Shown here one piece after another: positions 37,622 through 46,003 of a stretch of DNA of 64,000 nucleotides. The stretch covers positions 1 through 64,000 of the forward strand of contig NZ_LMIJ01000023.1 of NCBI RefSeq assembly GCF_001428665.1, written 5' to 3'. Numbering within the stretch: position 1 is the stretch's first letter; each line of letters begins with the position of its first letter. The translations under genes and the position numbers were made by a program. This DNA is from Acidovorax sp. Root219. Its GTDB lineage: Bacteria > Pseudomonadota > Gammaproteobacteria > Burkholderiales > Burkholderiaceae_C. The notes below the pieces were generated by a model. That model did not search any database and was not told the origin of the DNA. It saw only the letters and a list, made by a program, of their open reading frames with translations.

Positions 37622-40600
37622 ATGTTGCTCACCAAGAAGTCTTCCCACGCCCGAGAGGGCGCTGCGGCCACCTCCTCGTCCTCTCCCTTCGTCCACAGCC
37701 TGCAGCGCGGCCTGGCCAAGGCCCTGCCCACCATGGACCGGCGTGCCTTCCTGCGCCGCTCGGGCCTGGGCGTCGGCGTGGGCATCGCTGCCTCGCAGCT
37801 CACCCTGGTCAAGAAGTCCAGCGCCGCGGAGGGCGCCAAGGTCGGCCTGGGCGACAGCAAGATCGAGGTGCGCCGCACCATCTGCACCCACTGCTCGGTG
37901 GGCTGCGCGGTGGACGCCGTGGTCGAGAACGGCGTCTGGGTGCGCCAGGAGCCGGTGTTCGACTCCCCCATCAACCTGGGCGCGCACTGCGCCAAGGGCG
38001 CCGCGCTGCGCGAGCACGGCCATGGCGAGTACCGCCTGCGCTACCCGATGAAGCTGGTCAACGGCAAGTACGAGCGCATCAGCTGGGACACGGCGCTCAC
38101 CGAGATCACCGCCCGCATGCAGGACCTGCGCAAGGCCAGCGGGCCCGACAGCGTGTACTTCGTGGGCTCGTCCAAGCACAACAACGAGCAGGCCTACCTG
38201 CTGCGCAAGTTCGTGAGCTTCTGGGGCACCAACAACTGCGACCACCAGGCCCGCATCTGCCACTCCACCACGGTGGCCGGGGTGGCCAACACCTGGGGCT
38301 ACGGGGCCATGACGAATTCGTACAACGACATGCAGAACAGCAAGGTCGCCATGTACATCGGCTCCAACGCGGCCGAGGCCCACCCGGTGAGCATGCTGCA
38401 CATGCTGCACGCCAAGGAGACCGGCTGCAAGATGATCGTGGTGGACCCGCGCTTCACCCGCACGGCGGCCAAGGCTGATGAGTTCGTGCGCATCCGTTCG
38501 GGGTCCGACATTCCCTTCCTGTTCGGTTTGCTGTACCACATCTTCAAGAACGGCTGGGAGGACAAGCAGTACATCAACGACCGTGTCTATGGCATGGACA
38601 AGGTGCGCGAGGAGATCCTGGCCAAGTGGACGCCCGACAAGGTCGAGGAGGCCTGCGGCGTCAAGGAAGAGCAGGTGTTCAAGGTCGCGAGCCTGCTCAA
38701 CGCCCACCGCCCCGGCACCATCGTCTGGTGCATGGGCCAGACGCAGCACACCATCGGCAACGCCATCGTGCGGGCCTCGTGCATCCTTCAGTTGGCTCTG
38801 GGCAACGTGGGCAAGACCGGCGGCGGCACCAACATCTTCCGCGGGCACGACAACGTGCAGGGCGCCACCGACGTGGGCCCCAATCCCGACTCGCTGCCTG
38901 GCTACTACGGCATTGCCGAAGGGGCGTGGAAGCATTTCGCGGCGGTCTGGGGCGTGGACTTCGAGTGGATCAAGGGCCGGTATTCGAGCCCGGCCATGAT
39001 GACCAAGTCGGGCCTCACGGTCTCGCGCTGGATCGATGGGGTGCTCGAAAAGAACGAGCTGATCGACCAGGACTCCAACCTGCGCGGCGTGTTCTTCTGG
39101 GGCCATGCGCCCAACTCCCAGACCCGGGGGCTGGAGATGAAGCGCGCCATGGACAAGCTCGACCTGCTGGTGGTGGTCGACCCTTACCCTTCGGCCACGG
39201 CCGCCATGGCGGCCATGCCCGGCCGGGCTGAAGACCTGAATCCGAACCGTGCGGTCTATCTGCTGCCTGCAGCCACGCAATTCGAAACCAGTGGTTCGTG
39301 CACGGCATCCAACCGCTCGCTGCAATGGCGCGAGAAGGTGATCGAGCCGCTGTGGGAGAGCCGCTCGGACCACATGATCATGTACCAGTTCGCGCAGAAG
39401 CTGGGTTTCGACAAGGAGCTGGTCAAGAACTACAAGCTGCAGAAGGTGCAGGGCATGGACGAGCCCGTGATCGAGGACATCCTGCGCGAGATCAACCGCA
39501 GCGTCTGGACCATCGGCTACACCGGCCAGAGCCCCGAGCGTCTGAAGGCGCACATGAAGAACATGCACCTGTTCGACGTGAAGACCCTGAAGGCCAAGGG
39601 CGGCAAGGACAAGGAAACCGGCTACGACTTCACCGGCGACTACTTCGGCCTGCCCTGGCCGTGCTACGGCACGCCCGAGCTCAAGCACCCCGGCTCGTCC
39701 AACCTCTATGACACTTCCAAACATGTCATGGATGGCGGCGGGTGCTTCCGCGCCAACTTCGGTGTCGAAAAGGATGGCCAGAACCTGCTGGCCGAGGACG
39801 GATCCTACTCGCTGGGCTCCGACATCACCACCGGCTACCCCGAGTTCGACCATGTGCTGCTCAAGAAGCTCGGCTGGTGGGACGAGCTCACCGACGCGGA
39901 GAAGAAGGCCGCCGAAGGCAAGAACTGGAAGACCGACCCCACGGGCGCGATCATCCGCGTGACCATGAAGAACCATGGCTGCCACCCCTTCGGCAACGCC
40001 AAGGCGCGCGCCGTGGTGTGGAACTTCCCCGATGCCATTCCGCAGCACCGCGAGCCGCTGTATGGCACCCGGCCCGACCTGATGGCCAAGTACCCCACGC
40101 ACGATGACAAGAAGGCGTTCTGGCGCCTGCCCACCCTCTACAAGAGCGTGCAGGACAAGAACATCGCCGACAAGGTGCACGAGAAGTTCCCGCTGATCCT
40201 GACCTCGGGCCGTCTGGTCGAGTACGAAGGCGGCGGCGAGGAAACCCGCTCCAACCCCTGGCTGGCCGAGTTGCAGCAGGAGTCGTTCGTGGAGATCCAC
40301 CCCAAGACCGCCGGCGAGCGTGGCGTGCGCAACGGCGAGCGGGTGTGGCTCAGTTCGCCCACGGGCGCCCGCATCAACGTGCAGGCCCTGGTGACCGAGC
40401 GCGTGGCGCCCGACACGGTGTGGATGCCGTTCCACTTTTCGGGCCGCTGGCAGGGCGCGGACATGCTGGACCACTACCCCAAGGGCGCAGCGCCCATCGT
40501 GCGCGGCGAGGCCGTGAACACGGCCACCACCTATGGCTACGACAGCGTGACCATGATGCAGGAAACCAAGACCACGATCTGCAACGTGGAACGGGCATGA
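37622..40600 (+). CDS. fdhA: Periplasmic formate dehydrogenase, molybdopterin alpha subunit
   Basis: A 992-residue exported catalytic subunit. A long N-region precedes the Tat motif DRRAFLRRSG (RR at 40-41). The mature part opens with a 4Fe-4S motif CTHCSVGC near residue 90. The active-site residue is Cys in QARICHSTT near 212, where E. coli FdnG has selenocysteine, so this is the Cys form. Bis-MGD-binding segments and a C-terminal aspartate-decarboxylase-like domain complete it. It is followed at 28 nt by fdhB, with AGGAG before it. It should work with fdhB and fdhC to send electrons to quinone. Confidence 0.93.
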   Translation: MLLTKKSSHAREGAAATSSSSPFVHSLQRGLAKALPTMDRRAFLRRSGLGVGVGIAASQLTLVKKSSAAEGAKVGLGDSKIEVRRTICTHCSVGCAVDAVVENGVWVRQEPVFDSPINLGAHCAKGAALREHGHGEYRLRYPMKLVNGKYERISWDTALTEITARMQDLRKASGPDSVYFVGSSKHNNEQAYLLRKFVSFWGTNNCDHQARICHSTTVAGVANTWGYGAMTNSYNDMQNSKVAMYIGSNAAEAHPVSMLHMLHAKETGCKMIVVDPRFTRTAAKADEFVRIRSGSDIPFLFGLLYHIFKNGWEDKQYINDRVYGMDKVREEILAKWTPDKVEEACGVKEEQVFKVASLLNAHRPGTIVWCMGQTQHTIGNAIVRASCILQLALGNVGKTGGGTNIFRGHDNVQGATDVGPNPDSLPGYYGIAEGAWKHFAAVWGVDFEWIKGRYSSPAMMTKSGLTVSRWIDGVLEKNELIDQDSNLRGVFFWGHAPNSQTRGLEMKRAMDKLDLLVVVDPYPSATAAMAAMPGRAEDLNPNRAVYLLPAATQFETSGSCTASNRSLQWREKVIEPLWESRSDHMIMYQFAQKLGFDKELVKNYKLQKVQGMDEPVIEDILREINRSVWTIGYTGQSPERLKAHMKNMHLFDVKTLKAKGGKDKETGYDFTGDYFGLPWPCYGTPELKHPGSSNLYDTSKHVMDGGGCFRANFGVEKDGQNLLAEDGSYSLGSDITTGYPEFDHVLLKKLGWWDELTDAEKKAAEGKNWKTDPTGAIIRVTMKNHGCHPFGNAKARAVVWNFPDAIPQHREPLYGTRPDLMAKYPTHDDKKAFWRLPTLYKSVQDKNIADKVHEKFPLILTSGRLVEYEGGGEETRSNPWLAELQQESFVEIHPKTAGERGVRNGERVWLSSPTGARINVQALVTERVAPDTVWMPFHFSGRWQGADMLDHYPKGAAPIVRGEAVNTATTYGYDSVTMMQETKTTICNVERA

Positions 40601-40628
40601 ACACGCAGCAGCGACCAGGAGACACCCC

Positions 40629-41249
40629 ATGGCACGAATGAAATTCATCTGCGATGCAGAGCGCTGCATCGAATGCAACGGCTGCGTCACCGCCTGCAAG
40701 AACGAGCACGAAGTGCCCTGGGGCGTGAACCGCCGCCGCGTGGTCACGCTCAACGACGGCGTGCCGGGCGAAAAGTCCATCTCGGTGGCCTGCATGCATT
40801 GCAGTGACGCCCCCTGCATGGCCGTGTGCCCCGTGAACTGCTTTTACCGCACCGACGAAGGCGTGGTGCTGCACGACAAGGACGTCTGCATCGGCTGCGG
40901 CTACTGCAGCTATGCCTGCCCGTTCGGCGCCCCCCAGTTCCCCTCGCAGGGCACCTTCGGCGTGCGCGGCAAGATGGACAAGTGCACCTTCTGCGCCGGC
41001 GGCCCCGAAACCCACGGCAGCCAGGCCGAGTTCGACAAGTACGGCCGCAACCGCCTGGCCGAGGGCAAGCTGCCGGCCTGCGCCGAGATGTGCTCCACCA
41101 AGGCCCTCTTGGCCGGCGATGGCGACGTGGTGGCGGACATCTTCCGCAACCGCGTGGTGCAGCGCGGCAAGGGTGCCGAGGTCTGGGGCTGGGGCACGGC
41201 CTATGGCTCCAAGCAGGCCGGCCAACCCACCCCGGGAGCCAAGTCATGA
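40629..41249 (+). CDS. fdhB: Formate dehydrogenase iron-sulfur beta subunit
   Basis: A 206-residue ferredoxin-like subunit with four 4Fe-4S motifs: CIECNGC, CMHCSDAPC, CIGCGYC and CTFC, with partner cysteines such as CAEMC near the end. Unlike E. coli FdnH it has no C-terminal membrane helix, and it has no signal of its own, so it probably crosses the membrane bound to FdhA by the Tat route. The purine-rich ACCAGGAG lies upstream. It overlaps the small lipoprotein gene by 4 nt. Confidence 0.93.
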   Translation: MARMKFICDAERCIECNGCVTACKNEHEVPWGVNRRRVVTLNDGVPGEKSISVACMHCSDAPCMAVCPVNCFYRTDEGVVLHDKDVCIGCGYCSYACPFGAPQFPSQGTFGVRGKMDKCTFCAGGPETHGSQAEFDKYGRNRLAEGKLPACAEMCSTKALLAGDGDVVADIFRNRVVQRGKGAEVWGWGTAYGSKQAGQPTPGAKS

Positions 41250-41482
41250 CCGGGCGCACTGTACTGATCCTGGGCGCAGCCTGTGGGCTGCTGGCGCTGG
41301 TGGCCTGCACCGAGAAGCCGCAGACCGGCGGCGGCGTGCGCATCGATGCGCCGCCCTATGCCGGCACAGGCAGCAATTTCACGCAGCCCGGCTGGAAGGC
41401 CGGCGACAAGGCTGGCTGGGAGCAGCAGCTCAAGGCGCGCCAGCAGTACGGCCAGAACGAATACACCCGCACCACCCGGTAG
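41246..41482 (+). CDS. Small lipoprotein in the formate dehydrogenase operon
   Basis: A 78-residue predicted lipoprotein: a hydrophobic signal followed by lipobox LVAC with Cys21, then a short hydrophilic tail rich in Gly, Gln and Lys. ATG 41246 overlaps the fdhB stop, so it is clearly part of the operon. I do not recognise the family. The position between fdhB and fdhC suggests a small accessory or anchoring factor for the periplasmic enzyme, which is inference. Confidence 0.7.
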   Translation: MTGRTVLILGAACGLLALVACTEKPQTGGGVRIDAPPYAGTGSNFTQPGWKAGDKAGWEQQLKARQQYGQNEYTRTTR

Positions 41483-41495
41483 AGCGAGGCCTGCC

Positions 41496-42689
41496 ATGAA
41501 AAACTTCCTGTGCAGCATGGCGCTGTTGGCCGGCCTGGCCTGGGGCACGGCAGGGGCCCAGGCCCCGGCCAGCGCGCAAGCGGCCTCTGCCGCGACGCCA
41601 GCGGCGGCGCCCGCGGTCGGCGGCATCCAGGGCCAGAACATCTTCCAGGTCAAGCCCGATGCCAGCGAAGAGCCGGGCTACGCCCAGCAGAACAACGGCG
41701 AACGCGCCAAGGTGCAGCCGGGCAACAACGCGCCGATGTGGCGCCAGGTGGGCGAGGGCGTCACGGGCTACAGCAGCCTGCCCAAGAGCCAGGCGCCCGA
41801 GGCCGGCAACCTGATCCAGCCCTTCGTGCAATACCCGGGTTCGCGCGTGACCAACGCGGGCGAGGCCTGGCGCCAGGTGCGCAACCAGTGGATCATTCCC
41901 TACGGCGGCTCGCTGCTGCTCATCGTGGCGGGGGCCATCGCCCTGTTCTATTGGCGCAAGGGCACGATGCAGCTGCACGGCGCCGAGACGGGCCGCAAGA
42001 TCGAGCGCTTCACGCCCTTCGAGCGCTCCGCCCACTGGGCCAATGCCATCGCCTTCGTGGCACTGGCCATCTCGGGCCTGGTGATGGCCTTCGGCAAGTT
42101 CTTCCTGCTGCCTATCCTGGGTGGCACGCTGTTCGGCTGGCTGGCCTATGCCCTCAAGAACCTGCACAACTTCGCCGGGCCGCTGTTCGCGGTGTCGCTG
42201 GTCATCGTGTTCTTCACCTTCCTCAAGGACAACTTCCCGCGCCGGGGCGACCTCACCTGGCTGCTCAAGGGCGGCGGCATGCTTTCGGGCACCGAGGTGC
42301 CTTCGCACCGCTTCAATGCCGGCGAGAAGCTGGTCTTCTGGGGTGGGGTGCTGTTCCTGGGCGCCATCGTCGTGGCCTCGGGCCTGGTGCTGGACAAGCT
42401 CATTCCCGGGCTCATCTACGAGCGCGGCACGATGCAGATCGCACACATGGTCCACGCCGTGGCCACGGTGGTGATGATGGTCATGTTCATGGGCCACATC
42501 TACCTGGGCACCATCGGCATGCAGGGCGCTTACAAGGCCATGAAGACCGGCTACGTGGACGAAACCTGGGCCAGGGAGCACCACCAGCTCTGGTACGACG
42601 ATGTCAAGGCCGGCAAGATCCCATCGCAACGCAGCAGCAGTGCAGAGCCCGCGGGCGAGGCCGCTGCCGCCAAGCCCGTTCAGGCATGA
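41496..42689 (+). CDS. fdhC: Formate dehydrogenase cytochrome b gamma subunit
   Basis: A 397-residue membrane subunit passing electrons to quinone. A signal peptide (to about residue 22) is followed by ~110 periplasmic residues with GGIQGQNIFQVKPDASEEPG, an N-terminal extension that E. coli FdnI lacks. A helix near 135-150 comes next, then four helices of the cytochrome b556 fold. Candidate haem histidines are in SAHWANA, NLHNFAG, HMVHAV and GHIYLG. It lies 13 nt after the lipoprotein gene and overlaps the next gene by 4 nt. Confidence 0.92.
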   Translation: MKNFLCSMALLAGLAWGTAGAQAPASAQAASAATPAAAPAVGGIQGQNIFQVKPDASEEPGYAQQNNGERAKVQPGNNAPMWRQVGEGVTGYSSLPKSQAPEAGNLIQPFVQYPGSRVTNAGEAWRQVRNQWIIPYGGSLLLIVAGAIALFYWRKGTMQLHGAETGRKIERFTPFERSAHWANAIAFVALAISGLVMAFGKFFLLPILGGTLFGWLAYALKNLHNFAGPLFAVSLVIVFFTFLKDNFPRRGDLTWLLKGGGMLSGTEVPSHRFNAGEKLVFWGGVLFLGAIVVASGLVLDKLIPGLIYERGTMQIAHMVHAVATVVMMVMFMGHIYLGTIGMQGAYKAMKTGYVDETWAREHHQLWYDDVKAGKIPSQRSSSAEPAGEAAAAKPVQA

Positions 42690-43099
42690 GGCCCACCATG
42701 ACGATGAACAACAAGCCTTCTTTCCTTCGCCCCTTGCTGCTGGCCCTGTGCGCCGCCTGCGCCTGCAGCGCCGCGCTGGCCAAATTGCCGCCGCCTGCGC
42801 CCGAGGCAGCCGCCAAGGCGGCCGAAGCCGCTGCCAAGGCCGCCTGGGCCGGCAAGGTCGACAACTACAAGCTGTGCCAGTCGCAGGACCGGGTCGCGGC
42901 CCACTACCGCAAGACCAACACCGCCGCCAAGCCTGCCGCCGCAGTGGGAGCCGCCTGTGCGGACCCGGGCCCCTTTGTCTACACACCGCCCGAGGCCAAG
43001 CCCCTGGAGGCCGCCGGCGCGCACTCGCCACCGGGCACGGCCAGCAGCCCGCCCAGCACCCAGACGCCTGCAGCGGCCGCTTCGGCGCCCAAGTCCTGA
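42686..43099 (+). CDS. Small exported protein of the formate dehydrogenase operon
   Basis: A 137-residue protein with an N-terminal signal (LLLALCAACACSAALA), an Ala/Pro-rich linker, the segment KVDNYKLCQSQDRVAAHY with one cysteine, a second cysteine ~30 residues later and a Pro/Ala-rich tail. The two mature cysteines could form a disulfide. ATG 42686 overlaps the fdhC stop; ATGs at 42698 and 42704 are alternatives. I do not recognise its function. Its place in the operon points to a periplasmic partner of the enzyme. Confidence 0.65.
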   Translation: MRPTMTMNNKPSFLRPLLLALCAACACSAALAKLPPPAPEAAAKAAEAAAKAAWAGKVDNYKLCQSQDRVAAHYRKTNTAAKPAAAVGAACADPGPFVYTPPEAKPLEAAGAHSPPGTASSPPSTQTPAAAASAPKS

Positions 43100-43163
43100 G
43101 CACCGCCCGGCACTGGCGGGTGCCTGTCCGCTGCATCGCGCGGGGATGCGCTACGCTGTCCCC

Positions 43164-44054
43164 ATGACCATGCCCGTGCCCGCCACCGCCGCCCCCCGCC
43201 TGCCGCGCCTGACCCAGGCGCAGGCGCCGCTGACCCACCGCGTCGAGGTGGTCAACGAGCATGGCGAGCGCGAAGAGCTGTCCATCCCCGCCGAGCGCCC
43301 GCTGACCGTGTATGTCGACAACCGCGAGCTGGTCACGCTGATGACCCTGGGCGCGCACCCCGAGCTGCTGGTGCTGGGCTACCTGCGCAACCAGCGCCTG
43401 GTGGAGTCGGCGCAGGACATCGAGTCGATCACGGTGGACTGGGAGGTCAACGCCGCCGCCGTGCGCACGCGCCACGGCATCGCGCGCATCGAGGAGCGCA
43501 CGGCCAGCAAGGTGGTCACCACCGGCTGCGGCCAGGGCAGCGTGTTCGGCGGCCTGATGGACGAGGTGGACCGCATCGTGCTGCCCGAGGCGCGGCTCAC
43601 GCAGGGCCAGCTGTACGGCATCGTCAACGCCATCCGCCTCAAGGAGAGCACTTACAAATCGGCCGGCTCGGTGCACGGCTGCGCGCTGTTCCAGGGCGAG
43701 GAGCTGCTGGTCTTTGTCGAGGACGTGGGCCGCCACAACGCCATCGACACGATTGCGGGGTGGATGTGGATGGCCGCCGGGGACGCGGCACCGATGGTGG
43801 GCGCCGACAAGGTGTTCTACACCACGGGCCGGCTGACCAGCGAGATGGTCATCAAGTCCGCCCAGATGGGCGTGCCCATCGTGGTCTCGCGCAGCGGCAT
43901 GACGCAGATGGGGCACGCCGTGGCCGAGCAACTGGGCCTGTGCGCCATCGGCCGCGCCACCAACCGGCGCTTCGTCTGCTACAGCGGCATGCAGCGGCTG
44001 GTGCTGCAGCCTGAACTGGCGCAGGCCACCACCCCTTCATCCTCCGCCACCTGA
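43164..44054 (+). CDS. fdhD: Formate dehydrogenase sulfurtransferase FdhD
   Basis: FdhD moves sulfur from IscS to the molybdenum cofactor, which formate dehydrogenases need for activity. The 296-residue protein contains VLGYLRNQRLV, SAGSVHGCALF and EDVGRHNAIDTI, the family landmarks. The usual CxxC motif is reduced to one cysteine (TTGCGQGS). ATG 43164 is preferred because a -10-like TACGCT ends 6 nt before it; ATG 43146 is an alternative. It is the only fdhD seen and may serve both formate dehydrogenases here. Confidence 0.92.
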   Translation: MTMPVPATAAPRLPRLTQAQAPLTHRVEVVNEHGEREELSIPAERPLTVYVDNRELVTLMTLGAHPELLVLGYLRNQRLVESAQDIESITVDWEVNAAAVRTRHGIARIEERTASKVVTTGCGQGSVFGGLMDEVDRIVLPEARLTQGQLYGIVNAIRLKESTYKSAGSVHGCALFQGEELLVFVEDVGRHNAIDTIAGWMWMAAGDAAPMVGADKVFYTTGRLTSEMVIKSAQMGVPIVVSRSGMTQMGHAVAEQLGLCAIGRATNRRFVCYSGMQRLVLQPELAQATTPSSSAT

Positions 44055-44090
44055 CACCGGGCCGCCGCGCGGCGATGGCATGATCGGGCG

Positions 44091-45647
44091 ATGCGCGATC
44101 AGAAATCCCCCAACGCATGGCCGGACACCCTGCCCAGCCAGTTTGGCCCCTACGACCCCGACGAGGTGCCGGACACCCATCGCATCCCCGTGCCCCAGGG
44201 GCCCGGGGAGCCCGATGCGCCCGTATCCGCGGTGACCGAAGCGGTAGATTTGCCGCGCCTGCCGCTCGGGCAGTGGTGGTGGCAAGGGCTGCGGGCCGCC
44301 GTGCTGTTGGCGCCCCGAACGGGTGCGGCCGTGCCCAGGCCCCTGCAGTTGATCGTTCTGGTGCTGCTGTGCAGCGGGGTTTTGCTGGGGTTGGAGCGTC
44401 TGCATGTGGCGGGCCCGGCCCATTTCAACCTGCGCGGCTGGCTGCTGACATGGTGGTCGCTGCCGCTGCTTGCCTGGTGTGCCTGGTGGGCGCTATCTCC
44501 CGCTCGGCGCCAGGATTCACCGGCGCAGGTGACCGGTGGCCTGGCTGCCTGGCTAGCGCTCACCAGCGTGGCCGTGCTGCCCGCGTCGGTGGTGGCCTAC
44601 GCATTGATGGCGTGGGGGGCGCACCAGCCTGCTCGCTGGTCTTCGGGATACGGCCCCACGGTTTTCTGGGTCATCTATGCGGCGACGCTGCTGTGGATGC
44701 TGGCGGCCGATGTCCGGGTGCTGTCCCGCTTCGTGCGTTCGCATGTGCGCACGGGCTTGTACGCACTGTTGCTGCTGGCTGTGCTCGGGGTGGGTATGCA
44801 GTACGCATCCAGCCGCTCCTGGGTGCCCGACACCTCCGGCGACGACACGCCCGCCCCAGCCCGCCTGCATCTGTCCCAATCGCTGTTCGAATCTCAGCAG
44901 GACCTGATGCAGCAGCAGGTCGACGCCCTGGTGCCCGAGCGTCCTGGCGTGACCGATGTCTATGCCCTGGTGTTCGCTCCCTACGCCCGCGAGAACGTGT
45001 TCCGCCGCGAGAGCACCATGGTCAGCGACCTCTTGCAGGAGCGCTTCGACGCGCAGGGCCGGGTGCTGCACTTGCTGAACCACGCCGAAACCGCCGACAC
45101 CCATGTCTGGGCCACGCCCGAGAACCTGGACCGGGCGGTGACGGCCCTGGCCGCACGCATGGACAAGGAGAACGACGTGCTTGTGGTCTACATGACCTCG
45201 CACGGCGCCCAGAACCACCAGCTCGCCGCCTCGCACTGGCCGCTGGAGGTGCCTCCCATCAGCCCCGAGATGCTGCGCGAGGCGCTGGACACGTCGGGCA
45301 TACGCCACCGCGTGATCGCGATATCCGCCTGCTACTCGGGCGGCTGGATCGACGCCCTGGCCACGCCCTCGACGCTGATCATGACGGCGGCGGACGCGAC
45401 CCACACCTCCTACGGCTGCGGCGCCCTGTCGGAGCTGACCTTCTTTGGCCGCGCCGTGTTCGACGAACAGCTGCGCAGTACGCATTCCTTCGAGGAGGCG
45501 TTCAAGAAGGCCGTGCCCCTGATCCAGCAGCGCGAGATCGAGGCCGGCAAGAGCGACGGCTTCTCGAACCCGCAGATCCGCGTGGGCGCCGAGATCACCC
45601 CGGTGCTCAAGGGCCTGGAAGAGCGGTTGAACGTCGCTCCCCGTTAG
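44091..45647 (+). CDS. C13 (legumain-like) family cysteine peptidase, membrane-anchored
   Basis: A 518-residue protein. The N-terminal half has about five hydrophobic segments (for example LIVLVLLCSGVLLGL near residue 88 and further helices to about 240). The C-terminal half is a peptidase C13 domain with the catalytic dyad in VYMTSHGAQ (His near 370) and AISACYSGGW (Cys near 414). The topology puts the peptidase domain after the last helix, probably in the periplasm. It follows fdhD by 36 nt but is probably unrelated in function. Confidence 0.83.
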   Translation: MRDQKSPNAWPDTLPSQFGPYDPDEVPDTHRIPVPQGPGEPDAPVSAVTEAVDLPRLPLGQWWWQGLRAAVLLAPRTGAAVPRPLQLIVLVLLCSGVLLGLERLHVAGPAHFNLRGWLLTWWSLPLLAWCAWWALSPARRQDSPAQVTGGLAAWLALTSVAVLPASVVAYALMAWGAHQPARWSSGYGPTVFWVIYAATLLWMLAADVRVLSRFVRSHVRTGLYALLLLAVLGVGMQYASSRSWVPDTSGDDTPAPARLHLSQSLFESQQDLMQQQVDALVPERPGVTDVYALVFAPYARENVFRRESTMVSDLLQERFDAQGRVLHLLNHAETADTHVWATPENLDRAVTALAARMDKENDVLVVYMTSHGAQNHQLAASHWPLEVPPISPEMLREALDTSGIRHRVIAISACYSGGWIDALATPSTLIMTAADATHTSYGCGALSELTFFGRAVFDEQLRSTHSFEEAFKKAVPLIQQREIEAGKSDGFSNPQIRVGAEITPVLKGLEERLNVAPR

Positions 45648-45661
45648 GGTAGAGGGCCCTT

Positions 45662-45931
45662 AGAGCCTGTTCAATGTCTTTTTGCAGCCGCGTTGGGGCG
45701 CAATCGGGATGAGTGGATGCTTCGGATGCGCCGCATGGGCTCATGCCCATGCAAGCAGCCTGGGCGTCCAATCGCCCGATTTCGCCCCAACCCTTCGGGC
45801 AAGTGCCTTTTCGGGCGGTCTGCGGCGTTGCGGCGCTTGCCAATAGCCGAGCTATTGGCTGCACTCCGCGCCTTGCATCCCATCCCGAAAAGGGACTTGC
45901 GCGGCTTCAAAAAGACGTTGAACAGGCTCTT
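45662..45931. repeat. MITE-like element with 30-bp terminal inverted repeats
   Basis: AGAGCCTGTTCAATGTCTTT begins the left end at 45662 and continues to 45692. The right end, 45900-45931, is its reverse complement with only two mismatches and one length change over about 30 bp. The ~270-bp interior has no gene of its own; it contains an 8-bp perfect hairpin (CCAATAGC at 45840, GCTATTGG at 45851). It lies between the C13 peptidase gene and the permease gene and produces a false N-terminal extension of the latter. Confidence 0.7.
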
Positions 45932-46003
45932 AAAGGGCCTGCACGCCGGCTGGAAATGTTTCATTGCCGCGGATTGGCGGGCTTTTGCGCTAATGTCACG
46001 CCC

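Noticed and set aside
37586-40819. 1077-codon minus-strand frame opposite fdhA
   Set aside because: Shadow of fdhA; no start context, no family-like sequence.
45713-46003. N-terminal extension of the permease frame
   Set aside because: The added codons lie mostly in the MITE-like repeat, and conserved protein sequence begins at ATG 46004.
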